From Halobacteriales archaeon QS_4_69_225 (GTDB lineage: Archaea; Halobacteriota; Halobacteria; Halobacteriales; Haloarculaceae), in the NCBI GenBank assembly GCA_003020965.1, contig PXRL01000028.1, positions 1 through 64,000 on the forward strand: a stretch of DNA of 64,000 bases, read 5' to 3'. Shown here piece by piece: positions 17,244 through 26,717 of the stretch. The position numbers and the translations under genes are program-made. The notes beneath the pieces were generated by a model that was not told the origin of the DNA, searched no databases, and saw only the letters and a program-made list of their open reading frames with translations. The stretch's first letter is position 1; every line of letters starts with the position of its first letter.

Positions 17244-18458
17244 GTGTCCCATAGCCCCTCTCTCCCCGACCGTCCCACGCTGGAACTGGATCCGGAGATG
17301 TCCGAGTCCGAACGACTGGACGCGCTCCGCGAACACTACCTCGAGGTGTCGCAGGTCCACGAGGAGCTGACCGACCAGCTCGACGCGGCCCGCGACCGCC
17401 AGTCGGAGCTCCGCAGCGAGGTCGACGACCTACAGGAGGAAAACGAGGCGCTGAAGACGTCGTCGCTGTACCTGGCGACGGTCGAGGAGCTGACCGACGA
17501 CCAGGTGCTGTTGAAGCAGCACGGCAACAACCAGGAGGTGCTGACCGAGGTCTCCCCGCGGCTGTACGACCGACTCGAGGCCGGCGACCGGGTGGCGATC
17601 AACGACTCCTTCGCCATCCAGACGGTGCTGGACGCCGAGACGGACGCCCGGGCGCAGGCGATGGAGGTTTCCGCCGAGCCCGACGTCGAGTACGGCGACA
17701 TCGGGGGGCTGGAGAGCCAGATCCAGGAGGTCCGGGAGGCCGTCGAGGACCCGCTGACCAACCCCGAGAAGTTCGAGACGGTCGGCGTCGAGCCGCCGAC
17801 GGGCGTGCTGCTGTACGGTCCGCCGGGGACGGGCAAGACGATGATGGCCAAGGCCGTCGCCAACCAGACTGACGCCACCTTCATCAAGATGGCCGGCTCG
17901 GAACTGGTCCAGAAGTTCATCGGCGAGGGCGCACGCCTGGTGCGCGACCTGTTCGAGCTGGCCGCCGAACGCGAACCGGCCATCCTCTTCATCGACGAGA
18001 TCGACGCCATCGCCTCCAAGCGAACGGAGTCGAAGACCTCCGGCGACGCCGAGGTCCAGCGGACGATGATGCAACTACTGTCGGAGATGGACGGCTTCGA
18101 CCAGCGGGGCGACGTCTCCATCATCGCGGCGACCAACCGCTTCGACATGCTGGACCGGGCCATCCTCCGGCCGGGCCGCTTCGACCGCCTCATCGAGGTA
18201 CCCGACCCCGACGCCGAGGGGCGGGAGAAGATCCTCGACATCCACACCGCCGAGATGAACCTCGACGACGTCGACCTCGGGGCCATCGCCGGGACGACCG
18301 AGGGGTTCTCCGGCGCGGAACTGGAGAGTCTCGCCACCGAAGCCGGAATGTACGCCATCCGCGACGGTCGGACGGAGATCAGAGCCGAGGACTTCCAGGA
18401 CGCCCAGGATAAGGTCTCGACGGAGGAGGCCGCCGGCACCCCTATCGCGTTCTACTGA
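17244..18458 (+). CDS. pan: Proteasome-activating nucleotidase (PAN)
   Basis: A 404-residue AAA+ ATPase that unfolds proteins into the 20S proteasome. Order: N-terminal coiled coil (about residues 15-75), OB domain, AAA module with Walker A GPPGTGKT, Walker [11 protein letters not shown], sensor IIAATNRFD and arginine-finger region RPGRFDR. The final residues are Ile-Ala-Phe-Tyr; a strict HbYX tail would have Tyr second from the end, so the docking tail is a variant. GTG 17244 is the start, about 25 nt after CTTTTAATC, a probable TATA box. Confidence 0.96.
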   Translation: MSHSPSLPDRPTLELDPEMSESERLDALREHYLEVSQVHEELTDQLDAARDRQSELRSEVDDLQEENEALKTSSLYLATVEELTDDQVLLKQHGNNQEVLTEVSPRLYDRLEAGDRVAINDSFAIQTVLDAETDARAQAMEVSAEPDVEYGDIGGLESQIQEVREAVEDPLTNPEKFETVGVEPPTGVLLYGPPGTGKTMMAKAVANQTDATFIKMAGSELVQKFIGEGARLVRDLFELAAEREPAILFIDEIDAIASKRTESKTSGDAEVQRTMMQLLSEMDGFDQRGDVSIIAATNRFDMLDRAILRPGRFDRLIEVPDPDAEGREKILDIHTAEMNLDDVDLGAIAGTTEGFSGAELESLATEAGMYAIRDGRTEIRAEDFQDAQDKVSTEEAAGTPIAFY

Positions 18459-18626
18459 GGGGCCGTTCGGAGGGGCTATCGAACTTCGTTTCTGTACCGA
18501 TAGAAAACACGAGCAGTCGGTTTTGCCGAGGGAAACCACACAGGTTCCAATTAAATGGTCGCTAACGGGGTGAATTAATCCAAACGTATCCCGGGTTTGA
18601 TAGCCCCTGGGGAAATACGGCGACAC
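18459..18626. promoter_or_regulatory. Promoter region of the exported repeat protein
   Basis: Locally AT-rich DNA containing CCGATAGAAAACACG, CCAATTAAATGG and GGTGAATTAATCC. The last (about 18568-18580) lies about 47 nt before the ATG at 18627 and is the best TATA candidate. Confidence 0.45.
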
Positions 18627-19571
18627 ATGATATCGGGGAGAACTCGACGTTCGACGCTAAGGCTCGCGAGTGTGACGGCGGCCACGGCCGTAGTCCCGGC
18701 GACGAGCGTCGCCGCCGAGAGTGAGTGGACGGTGGCCGAGACGCCGGTCGACACCTCGCTACACGACGTCACCTACGCGACGAACGCCTTTGCGGTCGGC
18801 GGCGGTGGCACGGTGATCGAGCGTCGCGACGGCGGCTGGCAGACGGTCCTGCAGGGCGGCCCGACCGGCGGCGGCAACGACCTCAACGGCACGGACGCGA
18901 CCGACGACGGCAAGCGGCTCTGGGTGGTCGGCGCCTCCGGCGCCATCGGCGAGTACGACGTGACGACCGGCAACCTCATCGACCGGTCGGCGCCGAACGA
19001 TTCCACCTCGAACTTCAACGACGTGGCCGTGACCTGCTCCGCGGGCAGCGCGGAGGTCTACGTCGCCGACGACTCCGGGGCGATCCACTACAGCTTCAAG
19101 AACGGCGAGAAGGGCACCTGGGAGTACGCGACCCCCGGCAGCGGCGCCGGGCTGGAGGCCATCGACTTCTACAGCAATCGCTCCGGACACGCCATCGACA
19201 CCAACGACGAGGTGTTCGCCACCGACGACGGCGTCACCTACGACACCATCGGCATCGATGACGCCGATGTGACGTTCTACGGGCTGGACAGCGACGCCGC
19301 CGACGACGTCACCGTCTCCGGCGGCAACGCTTCCGTGTTCGACTACGACGGCGGCCGGTGGACGCCGACGGACCTCGGCAAAGCCGACCTCTTCGCCATC
19401 GAGACAGCCGGCGGCGACGGCTACGCAGTCGGCTCCGACGGGGCCGTCTTCGAGCTGTCCGGCGACGAGTGGAGCCGGATGACGACGCCCGTCAGCGAGA
19501 ACCTCGACGGCGTCGCACGCGGCGACACCGACGTCGTCGTCGGTGGGGGCGGGACGGTGCTCGAGCGGTAG
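18627..19571 (+). CDS. Exported beta-propeller-like protein
   Basis: A 314-residue predicted secreted protein. The N-terminus GRTRRSTLRLASVTAATAV is a signal with a twin Arg, ending around SVAAES. The rest consists of repeated short blades with hydrophobic-Gly motifs (AVGGGGTVIERRDG, WVVGASGAIGEYDV, YAVGSDGAVFEL, VVVGGGGTVLER), as in photosynthesis-stability-factor/BNR-type propellers. ATG 18627 is chosen because it leaves the signal directly at the N-terminus. Function unknown; similar haloarchaeal proteins are surface-exposed. It converges on the PitA-like gene. Confidence 0.7.
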   Translation: MISGRTRRSTLRLASVTAATAVVPATSVAAESEWTVAETPVDTSLHDVTYATNAFAVGGGGTVIERRDGGWQTVLQGGPTGGGNDLNGTDATDDGKRLWVVGASGAIGEYDVTTGNLIDRSAPNDSTSNFNDVAVTCSAGSAEVYVADDSGAIHYSFKNGEKGTWEYATPGSGAGLEAIDFYSNRSGHAIDTNDEVFATDDGVTYDTIGIDDADVTFYGLDSDAADDVTVSGGNASVFDYDGGRWTPTDLGKADLFAIETAGGDGYAVGSDGAVFELSGDEWSRMTTPVSENLDGVARGDTDVVVGGGGTVLER

Positions 19572-19610
19572 TCGGAGACGAGAACTGCGTCGAATGCCGT
19601 CGAACGGTAG

Positions 19611-21839
19611 TCAGGCCAGGAAGACGTGCCGGGGGCGGTCGTCGAGCACCTCCCGGCCCCACTCGACGGTGTCCCGGAACGACTCCGAGCGGAAGAACGC
19701 CATCGCGTCCTCCCGCTGCCGCCAGCGGCTGGCGATGAACATGTCGTTTTCGTCCTCGCGGTTGACCATCAGCCGGGTGTCGAGGTGGCCGTCCATCCCG
19801 CCCAGCACCTCGCCGACCTCGGCGAAGGTGTCGACGAACTCGCCCCGGTAGTCGGGCTTGACGGTGTAGAACATCCCCATCGTCCCGAAGTCGCCTTCGG
19901 CCTCGTCGGTCCGACCGACGACGCCGGGGAGGTCCGCGAGGAACTCGGCGGCGCGGTCGGCGGCGTCCTGCGTCTCCCAGATCGAGACGACGGCCGGCCG
20001 CCCCTCGCCGGCCTCGTCGTCGTACACCGCCGACTTGACGTGGCTCTCGTACCCCTCGAAGCTGTCCCGGAGCCCGGCGAGTTCCTCGTGCAGCTCCTCG
20101 ACCGGCGCCTCAGAGTACAGCACCAGCGCGTAGACACCCTCGCCGTGGGGCTGGCCGGCGTAGACCCCGAGGTCGGCGAGTTCGCCCCGGATGTCGTCGT
20201 CGTCCCGCTCCGTGTCGGCGCCGACGCCCTCGGATTCGAAGGCGGCCCCGACGCCGGCACCGACCCCCGACAGCTCCGTCAGGGATTCGGAGCCGGTGTC
20301 GGCGGCCGACCCGTCGGCCCACAGCGAGACCACCGCCGTGTCGCCCGAGTCCGCCCGGACCGTCGTCAGCACGTGGCCCTCGTGGCTCTCGAAGCGCTCC
20401 CGGAGGTCGTCGACCTCCTCGACGAGGTGCTCGGCGGCCGTCTCCGACCGGAACAGCAGCGCGTAGCCGGCCGCCGGGTGGTCGCCGGGGTCGACCCCGA
20501 ACCGGTGGGCGAGCCGCCGGAACTCGGTGGCTTCGACCGATTCGTGGGGCGGCTCCCCGCGCCGCGGCTCGTCGCCCGCGTCGCTGGCGTCGCCCGTGTC
20601 ATCGGCGTCGTCGGCGCCGTGACCTTCGAGGTCGGCCCCGACGCCGCCGTCGACGCCCGGCAGGTCCGCGAGGAAGCCCGAGGCGGTGTCGGCGGCCCGC
20701 TGGTTGGCCCACAGCGAGACGACGACCGTCCGTTCGCCGTCGAGAACCTCCGTCCCGACGTGGGTGTCGTAGTGGTCGAAGTTCGCCCGCAGCCCCTCGA
20801 CCTCCTCGGCGACGGTCGCCGCGGGCGCTTCCGACTCGAACAGCAGGCCGTAGCCGGCCGCCTCGACGTCGAGGTCGGCGCCGTGGGCGTCGGCCCGCGC
20901 GAGGAACGTCCCGGCGTCGACCGGCTCGTGGGCCGACTCCGTCGAGGGTCGGCCGCCCGACCCGCCGTCGTCGCCGTCATCCGCGTCGCCGGTCGTCTCG
21001 CCGTCGTCCGTCCCGGTCGTGTCGTCGGTCGTCGTGCCGTCGAGCGGTTCGTCGGTCGGGACCGCCTCGCCGGCCAGCAGCGCCCCGAGGTCGCCGGGCG
21101 GGAACCGGCGGCCGACGTAGAAGTCGCCGAACTCCGCGAACCGCGAGGAGGAGGGGTCGAACCGCATCTCGTACAGCAGCTCCTTGATGTCGGTCGGGTC
21201 GTCGGCGAACAGCGTCACGCCCCACTCGTGGTCGTCGAGGCCGACGCTACCGGCGATGATCTGCGTGACGCGGCCGGCGTACTCGCGGCCGACCTCGCCG
21301 TGGGCGGACATGTACTCCGCCCGCTCGTCGAACGGCAGGTCGTACCAGTTGTCCTCGGGGCCGCGTCGCTTGTCCATCGGGTAGAAACAGACGTGGTCGG
21401 CGTCGGGAATCTCCGGGTAGATGCGCTGTTGCATGTAGCTGCGGGTACTCTCGTCGTCGATGTCGTCGAGGCCGTCGGTGAGGTCCTCGTGCATGTAGCC
21501 CGACACCTCCGTGACGGAGACGTACGAGTCGGCGCGCTCGGTGAACGCCGCGAGGGCGGTCGACTCGAGGCGCCGCTGTGCGCGATCGAGGTGCTCCAGC
21601 GTCGGTCGGAGGTGCAACACCAGCAGGTCGGCGTCGTGGCCGACGACCGAGAAGACGGCCGAGGCGCCCTCCTCGGCGTCCGCCAGGGCCTCGTGGCGCC
21701 GGAGGTAATCGGTTCCCTCCTCGACGGCCCGCTCGCGGACCGTCTCCGGCGCCTCGCGCCAGCCGTCCCAGTCGACGTGCCGCAGGTCGTGGAGGACGTA
21801 CCAGCCCTCCTCCGTCCCCGGCGCTTTGCGTCGTTCCAT
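19611..21839 (-). CDS. pitA: PitA-type heme-binding protein with additional repeat domains
   Basis: A 742-residue protein. Residues 1-240 form a chlorite-dismutase-like heme domain (opening GWYVLHDLRHVDWDGWR; HEWGVTLFADDPTDIKELLYEM is a typical block), and residues about 650-742 are the ABM-type domain of haloarchaeal PitA (FGTMGMFYTVKPDYRGEF). PitA proteins are normally near 500 residues. Here, after an acidic Thr/Asp/Gly linker, three related modules of about 100 residues occur: AAGYGLLFESEAP...VVVSLWANQRAADT, AAGYALLFRSETA...AVVSLWADGSAADT and GVYALVLYSEAPV...AVVSIWETQDAADR. The third matches the single module of usual PitA, so two look like added copies. The heme role is by family; it is not a proven chlorite dismutase. 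Confidence 0.85.
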   Translation of the reverse strand: MERRKAPGTEEGWYVLHDLRHVDWDGWREAPETVRERAVEEGTDYLRRHEALADAEEGASAVFSVVGHDADLLVLHLRPTLEHLDRAQRRLESTALAAFTERADSYVSVTEVSGYMHEDLTDGLDDIDDESTRSYMQQRIYPEIPDADHVCFYPMDKRRGPEDNWYDLPFDERAEYMSAHGEVGREYAGRVTQIIAGSVGLDDHEWGVTLFADDPTDIKELLYEMRFDPSSSRFAEFGDFYVGRRFPPGDLGALLAGEAVPTDEPLDGTTTDDTTGTDDGETTGDADDGDDGGSGGRPSTESAHEPVDAGTFLARADAHGADLDVEAAGYGLLFESEAPAATVAEEVEGLRANFDHYDTHVGTEVLDGERTVVVSLWANQRAADTASGFLADLPGVDGGVGADLEGHGADDADDTGDASDAGDEPRRGEPPHESVEATEFRRLAHRFGVDPGDHPAAGYALLFRSETAAEHLVEEVDDLRERFESHEGHVLTTVRADSGDTAVVSLWADGSAADTGSESLTELSGVGAGVGAAFESEGVGADTERDDDDIRGELADLGVYAGQPHGEGVYALVLYSEAPVEELHEELAGLRDSFEGYESHVKSAVYDDEAGEGRPAVVSIWETQDAADRAAEFLADLPGVVGRTDEAEGDFGTMGMFYTVKPDYRGEFVDTFAEVGEVLGGMDGHLDTRLMVNREDENDMFIASRWRQREDAMAFFRSESFRDTVEWGREVLDDRPRHVFLA

Positions 21840-22123
21840 GGCCGTCCTTCGTGTTCGGGCGTAATGGCGCTTTTGCGTTCCGCGCGACGTTTTGTCGGGC
21901 GCCGGCGACGGAGCCGGACGGCGCCACGCCGGCGACGACTGCGGGAGACGGACGAGACGACCTCGAACGGCTCGATAAAACGTCTGGCAGCACGAGAGCT
22001 GTTCGTTAAACGTCGCCGAGTCGTCCGACGGTCGCGTGAAACGCGCGAACCGAGCCGAACACACGGCAATCCTCTGTGGTTTATATTGGGGTGTGGGCCC
22101 ATTGTACGGGTACGAACGCTTCC
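21840..22123. promoter_or_regulatory. Divergent promoter region between pitA and a small membrane gene
   Basis: The 284-bp gap between divergent starts contains TTTATATT at 22080-22087, about 37-44 nt before the rightward ATG at 22124. No clear element is seen for the leftward gene beyond CGTTTTGTCGGGC near 21890. No coding sequence is supported. Confidence 0.45.
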
Positions 22124-22354
22124 ATGTCCATCGCAACCCGACCTCTCCCGTCCGCCCCATCGGGGACGCTCGAACGGCTCGCCGGCTACGCTGTCGGCGG
22201 CATCCGCGCGGTCGCCTTCTGGACCGCCACGCTGCTGCCCTTCGCGCTCGTCGTCGGCCTGTTCATCGGCGCCGTCGAGCCCCGCGTCTTCGGCGGTGCG
22301 CTGTTGCTGAACGCCGTCTGTGCCGTTCTCGGCCACGGTCACTCGCCGAGTTGA
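22124..22354 (+). CDS. Small membrane protein, function unknown
   Basis: A 76-residue protein starting MSIATRPLPSAPSG with two hydrophobic stretches: AVGGIRAVAFWTATLLPFAL and FGGALLLNAVCAVLG. A TATA box at 22080-22087 supports ATG 22124. It ends 29 bp before the stop of the convergent M50 gene. I do not recognise the family. Confidence 0.6.
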   Translation: MSIATRPLPSAPSGTLERLAGYAVGGIRAVAFWTATLLPFALVVGLFIGAVEPRVFGGALLLNAVCAVLGHGHSPS

Positions 22355-22382
22355 GCGGCCGAACCGCCCGGACGTTTCCTTC

Positions 22383-24152
22383 TCACGCCAGCAACTGCGG
22401 CAGGAACAGCCGTCCGAGGAGGCCCAGTATCATCGTCGCGCTTATCGCCGCGGTCACCGCCGCGGCGACGGTCGGGTCGGGGTCGATCGGCAGCCGTGCC
22501 AGCGTCGCCTCCACGCAGGACCGGAGGATGTGGCCGCCGTCGAGCGGATACGAGGGGATGCAGTTGAACAGCCCGAGGTTGATGTTCACCCAGCCGGTCC
22601 AGAAGAGGACGTTCGCCAGGCCGAAGACGACCCCGGCGCCGACCGGCCCCGAGACGCTGTAGAAGGCCGCGATCGCGCCGTTGAAGCCGGCGAAGTTGTA
22701 GCTGATGCCGGGCTGGACGTTGCTCGCGAACGGCAGGACCAGCGCCGCGAAGAGCCGGGAGACGAACGTCGACACCGGGTCGTCCCACCCGCCGCCGCCG
22801 AGGAGGGTGAGGTACTGCTCGGCGGGGTAGGGGTCGATGCCGAAGTCGTCGACGACGAGGCCGCTGGTGCCGCCCTGGATGCCGGCGACGCCCAGGAAGC
22901 CGCCGCCGGTCCGGTCGTTCGCCGCGAGGGTCACCTCGTAGCTCCGGCGCTCGCCGTTCCAGGGGTCGGTACCGTCGCCGTGGTAGGCGACGACCTCGAC
23001 GGTGTCGCCCGCCGACCGCTCGGCGAGGACGTCCGACAGCGCCTCGGGGGTCGGCGTCGGCTCGCCGTCGACGCTGTGGATCAACATCGGCGTGTCCGGG
23101 GCGCCGGCGGCCGCCAGCGGGCCGTCCCGCGGGACGCTGCTGACGAAGACGCCGACGGGGAACTCGACGGTCCCCTCGTCGGTGTCCAGTTCGACGGTTT
23201 CGGCGCCCTCGACCGCCGCATCGAAGCCCGATCGCGTGTGGACGGTCTCGCCGTCGACGGCCCGTACCTCCGTTCCCGTCTCCAGGGGGGCGTCGACGAC
23301 GGCCCGGGTGACGATGAGGCTCCGCTCGACGGTCACGTTCCCGCCGTCGGCCCGACCGACGGTCACCTCGCGGTCGGCGTCGGCCAGCGCCGCCTCGAAC
23401 TCCGTCTCGTTGGCGACGGGCTGGCCGTTCACCGACGTGATGACGTCGCCGCGCTCGATGCCGGCGTCCTCGGCGGCCGACCCCGGCAGCGCGCCGCCGA
23501 CCGCCACCCCGGGAACGACGGTGACGAGGCTCGCGACGACGAAAAACAGCAGGCCGAACGACAGCGCCGCCACGAGGAAGTTGTTCGTCACGCCGGCGGC
23601 GAACATCCGCGTCTTGCCGCCGCGGTCGGCGGACTGCTGGCTCTCCTCGTCGGGCTGGACGAACGCCCCCAGCGGGATGAACGCCAGCAGCGCGACGCCC
23701 ATCGATTCGATCTCGATGTTCTCGACGCGGCACAGCAGCCCGTGGCCGCCCTCGTGGACGACGAGCCCGACGAGCAGGCCGACGAGGATGTCGACGGCGG
23801 CCGCCCACGGGAGGAACTGGTTGACCCCGGGGATGACGAGCGCGTCCTGCGGACGCGTGATGCCGCCGACCGCGCCGGGGTCGGTGATCGCGCTCACCGC
23901 CGCGAACAGCACGCCGAAGAACGATCCCACCATGACGACCAATGTGATGCCGACGCCGAAGTTACCCCACGCCCGCCAGAGCCGTCTCGGCGCGGCCACC
24001 CGGTCGAGAAAGGCCCGGCCGCGCTTGGTGTGGACGGTGAGAATCGGCCCGGAGACCCGCAGCGCCGAGGGGAGCACGCCGCGGCTTTTCAGCGCCATCG
24101 CGACCGTGGTGTAGAGGAGAACACCGACGAGCAGCCACAGCAGCGTTCGCAT
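22383..24152 (-). CDS. M50 site-2 protease with PDZ domains
   Basis: A 589-residue intramembrane metalloprotease. The zinc motif is HEGGH at residues 133-137 in a transmembrane helix, and the third ligand motif is SYPLDGGHILR near residue 545. Between them are PDZ-like segments (GSAAEDAGIERGDVITSVNG, residues 225-245, and a second SVDGEPTPTPEALSDVL). Multiple transmembrane helices flank both motifs. Such enzymes cleave membrane-anchored regulators; the substrate is unknown. ATG 24152 precedes an immediate transmembrane helix. It lies 53 bp downstream of lysS on the same strand and may be co-transcribed with it. Confidence 0.92.
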   Translation of the reverse strand: MRTLLWLLVGVLLYTTVAMALKSRGVLPSALRVSGPILTVHTKRGRAFLDRVAAPRRLWRAWGNFGVGITLVVMVGSFFGVLFAAVSAITDPGAVGGITRPQDALVIPGVNQFLPWAAAVDILVGLLVGLVVHEGGHGLLCRVENIEIESMGVALLAFIPLGAFVQPDEESQQSADRGGKTRMFAAGVTNNFLVAALSFGLLFFVVASLVTVVPGVAVGGALPGSAAEDAGIERGDVITSVNGQPVANETEFEAALADADREVTVGRADGGNVTVERSLIVTRAVVDAPLETGTEVRAVDGETVHTRSGFDAAVEGAETVELDTDEGTVEFPVGVFVSSVPRDGPLAAAGAPDTPMLIHSVDGEPTPTPEALSDVLAERSAGDTVEVVAYHGDGTDPWNGERRSYEVTLAANDRTGGGFLGVAGIQGGTSGLVVDDFGIDPYPAEQYLTLLGGGGWDDPVSTFVSRLFAALVLPFASNVQPGISYNFAGFNGAIAAFYSVSGPVGAGVVFGLANVLFWTGWVNINLGLFNCIPSYPLDGGHILRSCVEATLARLPIDPDPTVAAAVTAAISATMILGLLGRLFLPQLLA

Positions 24153-24205
24153 TGGTGTCGGTAGGGGCCGGGGGAGTCAAAAGTCGTTCCGTCGCGGCGG
24201 GCCGT

Positions 24206-25843
24206 TCAGCCCGCCCGCCGGAGCCGCCGGACGACGAACTCGGTGTCCATCGGCGCCAGAAACGGCCCCAGCCGCGGCCCTTCGGTCTCCCCGAGGAACA
24301 GCCGGTAGCCGACCTCGAAGAACGCGTCGACCGGAACGTCGTTCCGCCTCGCCGTCTCGTAGATCTCCTCCTGCAGGCTCTCCGCGTCGGGCTCCGTGCG
24401 TTCGATGTACGTCGCGAGTTCGTCGAGCGCCGCCGCCGTCGCGTCGTCGAACGCCACGTCGGGTAGTTCCTCGGCCAGCCGGTAATTGAACTCGTTGTCG
24501 GTCCGCTCGGCCCACGCCCGGGCCCGGTCGACGCGGGCCAGCGCGGCCTCGACGGCCCCGTCGTCGGCGTCCGGGGGGACGTGACCCGACCGTTCGGCCA
24601 TGTCGACGCGCAGCTCCCGGTTGTCCGTCATCCCGAGGACGGCCGCGAACCGATAGGAGATGCGGACGGGCCGCTCGTCGGGCACCTCGTCAACGACCGT
24701 CGGGTAGGCCCGCTCGGTCCGCTCGCGGTCGGCCTCGACGGCGTCGGCCGCGCCGAAGTAGACGGCCTCGAAGCGGTCGAAGTCGTCGACCAGCCCGTCG
24801 ACGGCGCCGACGTCGAAGTCCCGCTGCTTCGCGGGGTTCTTCGTGAAGAAGTACCGCAGCACCGCCGGCTCCAGCAGCTCCAGCACCTCGTCGACGGTGA
24901 CGACGTTGCCGGACGACGACGACAGCGCCTCGCCGTCGAGCGTGAACCACTCGTAGGCCATCGGCACCGGCGGCGCCTCCCCGAACAGCTCGCGGGCGAC
25001 GGCCTCGCCGGAGGGCCACGAGCCCTCGGCGTGGTCCTTGCCGAACGGCTCGAAGTCGACGTCGAGCACCCGCCACTGTGCGGGCCACTCGAGCCGCCAG
25101 GGGAGCTTCCCCTCCCGGAACGTCGCCGTCCCCTCGTGGCCGCAGCCCTCGATGACCTCGTCGCCGGCCGCGACGTCCTCGCAGACGTAGTCGACCGTCT
25201 CCGCGCCGACGTCGACGCCGACGACCGTCTCGGCGAGGGTGCCGCACTCCGCACACCGCGGGAAGAAGGGGACGTACTCGTCATCGATTTTGTCCTGGAA
25301 CTCCGCGAGCACCTCGCGTGCGGTTTCCCGGTTCGTCAGGACGTGCCGGACGGTGTCGTCGAAGGCGCCGCTCTCGTACAGCTCCGTGTTCGAGACGACG
25401 TCGATGGGGACGTCGACGGCGTCAGCGGCCCGCTCCAGGAGCGTCGTGAAGTGATCGCCGTAGGAGTCACAGCAGCCGAACGGGTCGGGGACGTCGGTGT
25501 ACGGCCGGCCGAGGTTCCGCCCGAGGGCGCCGGCGTCGACCTCGCCGAGACCGACGACGTCGCCCTCCAGATCCGCCAGTTTGCGGGGGAGCGTTCGCAG
25601 GCGGTCGCGGTCGTCGGCCGTGAACACCTGCCGGACCTCGCGGCCGCGGTCCCGCAGCGCCTCGGCGACGAAGTAGCCCCGCATGATCTCGTTGACGTGG
25701 CCGAGATGCGGCACGCCGGACGGCGAGACGCCGCCCTTGACGACGACCGGGTCGTCGGGGTCAGTCGCGAGTATCTCGTCGGCGGCGGCGTCGGCCCAGA
25801 AGGCCCGGCGCTCGTCGGCCCCGAGGTCGTAGGGGTCACTCAT
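24206..25843 (-). CDS. lysS: Lysyl-tRNA synthetase, class I
   Basis: A 545-residue archaeal class I LysRS. Signature motifs: SGVPHLGHVNE (HIGH-type, about residues 41-51) and SSSSGN (KMSKS-type, near residue 290), plus the alpha-helix cage ending VVRRLRRAG. A zinc-like CAECG...CEDV...CGH segment lies at residues 195-235. The ATG at 25843 lies inside the end of pyrH (8-nt overlap), so the two genes are translated from one message. Confidence 0.96.
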   Translation of the reverse strand: MSDPYDLGADERRAFWADAAADEILATDPDDPVVVKGGVSPSGVPHLGHVNEIMRGYFVAEALRDRGREVRQVFTADDRDRLRTLPRKLADLEGDVVGLGEVDAGALGRNLGRPYTDVPDPFGCCDSYGDHFTTLLERAADAVDVPIDVVSNTELYESGAFDDTVRHVLTNRETAREVLAEFQDKIDDEYVPFFPRCAECGTLAETVVGVDVGAETVDYVCEDVAAGDEVIEGCGHEGTATFREGKLPWRLEWPAQWRVLDVDFEPFGKDHAEGSWPSGEAVARELFGEAPPVPMAYEWFTLDGEALSSSSGNVVTVDEVLELLEPAVLRYFFTKNPAKQRDFDVGAVDGLVDDFDRFEAVYFGAADAVEADRERTERAYPTVVDEVPDERPVRISYRFAAVLGMTDNRELRVDMAERSGHVPPDADDGAVEAALARVDRARAWAERTDNEFNYRLAEELPDVAFDDATAAALDELATYIERTEPDAESLQEEIYETARRNDVPVDAFFEVGYRLFLGETEGPRLGPFLAPMDTEFVVRRLRRAG

Positions 25844-26522
25844 CGGGGACCACTCCGGTGCCGTCGACGTCCTCGCCGGCGACGGCGTCGGCGACGCGCT
25901 CCGGGTCGGTGCCGTCCAGGACGACCGCCCGCAGCCCGGACCGCTCGATGACCTTCGCGGCCAGCAGGTCGACCGGCGCGTTCGAGCCGGCGGTGATCTC
26001 GATGGAGGCGATGGTGTCGACCAGCTCCGACGGCGTGAGCCGGTCGTGCCGCTCGGCGCCGTCGTCCTCGTTGGGGTCGGCGGAGTAGACCCCGGGGACG
26101 CTCGTGGCGTACACCAGCAGGTCGGCCGCGACGGTTTCGGCAAGCAGCGCCGAGACGGCGTCGGTGGTGTGGCCGGGGACGGTCCCGCCCATGACGACCG
26201 TTTCGCCGCGCCGCAGCGACGCCCGGGCCGTCTCGGGGTCCTCGGCCGGCTCGGGGATGGCCGACGACTCCAGCGCCGTCAGCAGGAGCCGGGCGTTCAG
26301 CCGCGTCACGTCGATGCCGACGGCGTCGAGGTCGTACTCCGTCGCCCCCAGCGCCCGAGCGGTCCCGATGTACCTGCGGGCGACGTCGCCGCCGCCGACG
26401 ACGACGGCCACCTCGTGACCGTCGGCGACCAGCTCGTCGACGACCCCCGCGTGCGCCGCCACCCGGTCCGGCTCCAGGTCCGGCGCGAGCACGCTCCCGC
26501 CGATAGAAACGACCACTCTCAT
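25836..26522 (-). CDS. pyrH: Uridylate kinase (archaeal PyrH)
   Basis: A 228-residue amino-acid-kinase-fold enzyme converting UMP to UDP. Visible: MRVVVSIGGSVLAPDL (phosphate loop), VVVGGGDVARRYIG, LDAVGIDVTRLNARLL (family-specific), MGGTVPGHTTDAVSALLAE and DGTDPERV near the end. Length is as expected for the archaeal form. ATG 26522 starts exactly at the first strand; a GTG six bases upstream is less likely. It heads a pyrH-lysS unit, a common haloarchaeal pairing. Confidence 0.95.
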   Translation of the reverse strand: MRVVVSIGGSVLAPDLEPDRVAAHAGVVDELVADGHEVAVVVGGGDVARRYIGTARALGATEYDLDAVGIDVTRLNARLLLTALESSAIPEPAEDPETARASLRRGETVVMGGTVPGHTTDAVSALLAETVAADLLVYATSVPGVYSADPNEDDGAERHDRLTPSELVDTIASIEITAGSNAPVDLLAAKVIERSGLRAVVLDGTDPERVADAVAGEDVDGTGVVPDE

Positions 26523-26717
26523 TACCACTTGATAGCCCGGTTCCGGTCTTAAGGGTTGTCAAGCGCGTCCCGTTCGGTCGCGCGAGAGCCGGCCGGTCGG
26601 CCGGGCCTCGGGCGGGACCTCGAACGCCGCTATCACCGCCGAACGTCGGTATTTCCTCCCGACTGCTCCCGTCGAGCGCGGCGACACCTACAAGCCGCCG
26701 GCGTCGAACTACCAGGT

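Noticed and set aside
19626-22310. An 894-residue plus-strand frame opposite pitA
   Set aside because: Antisense shadow: Val/Arg/Asp-rich composition without conserved domains, fully overlapping the well-supported minus-strand gene.
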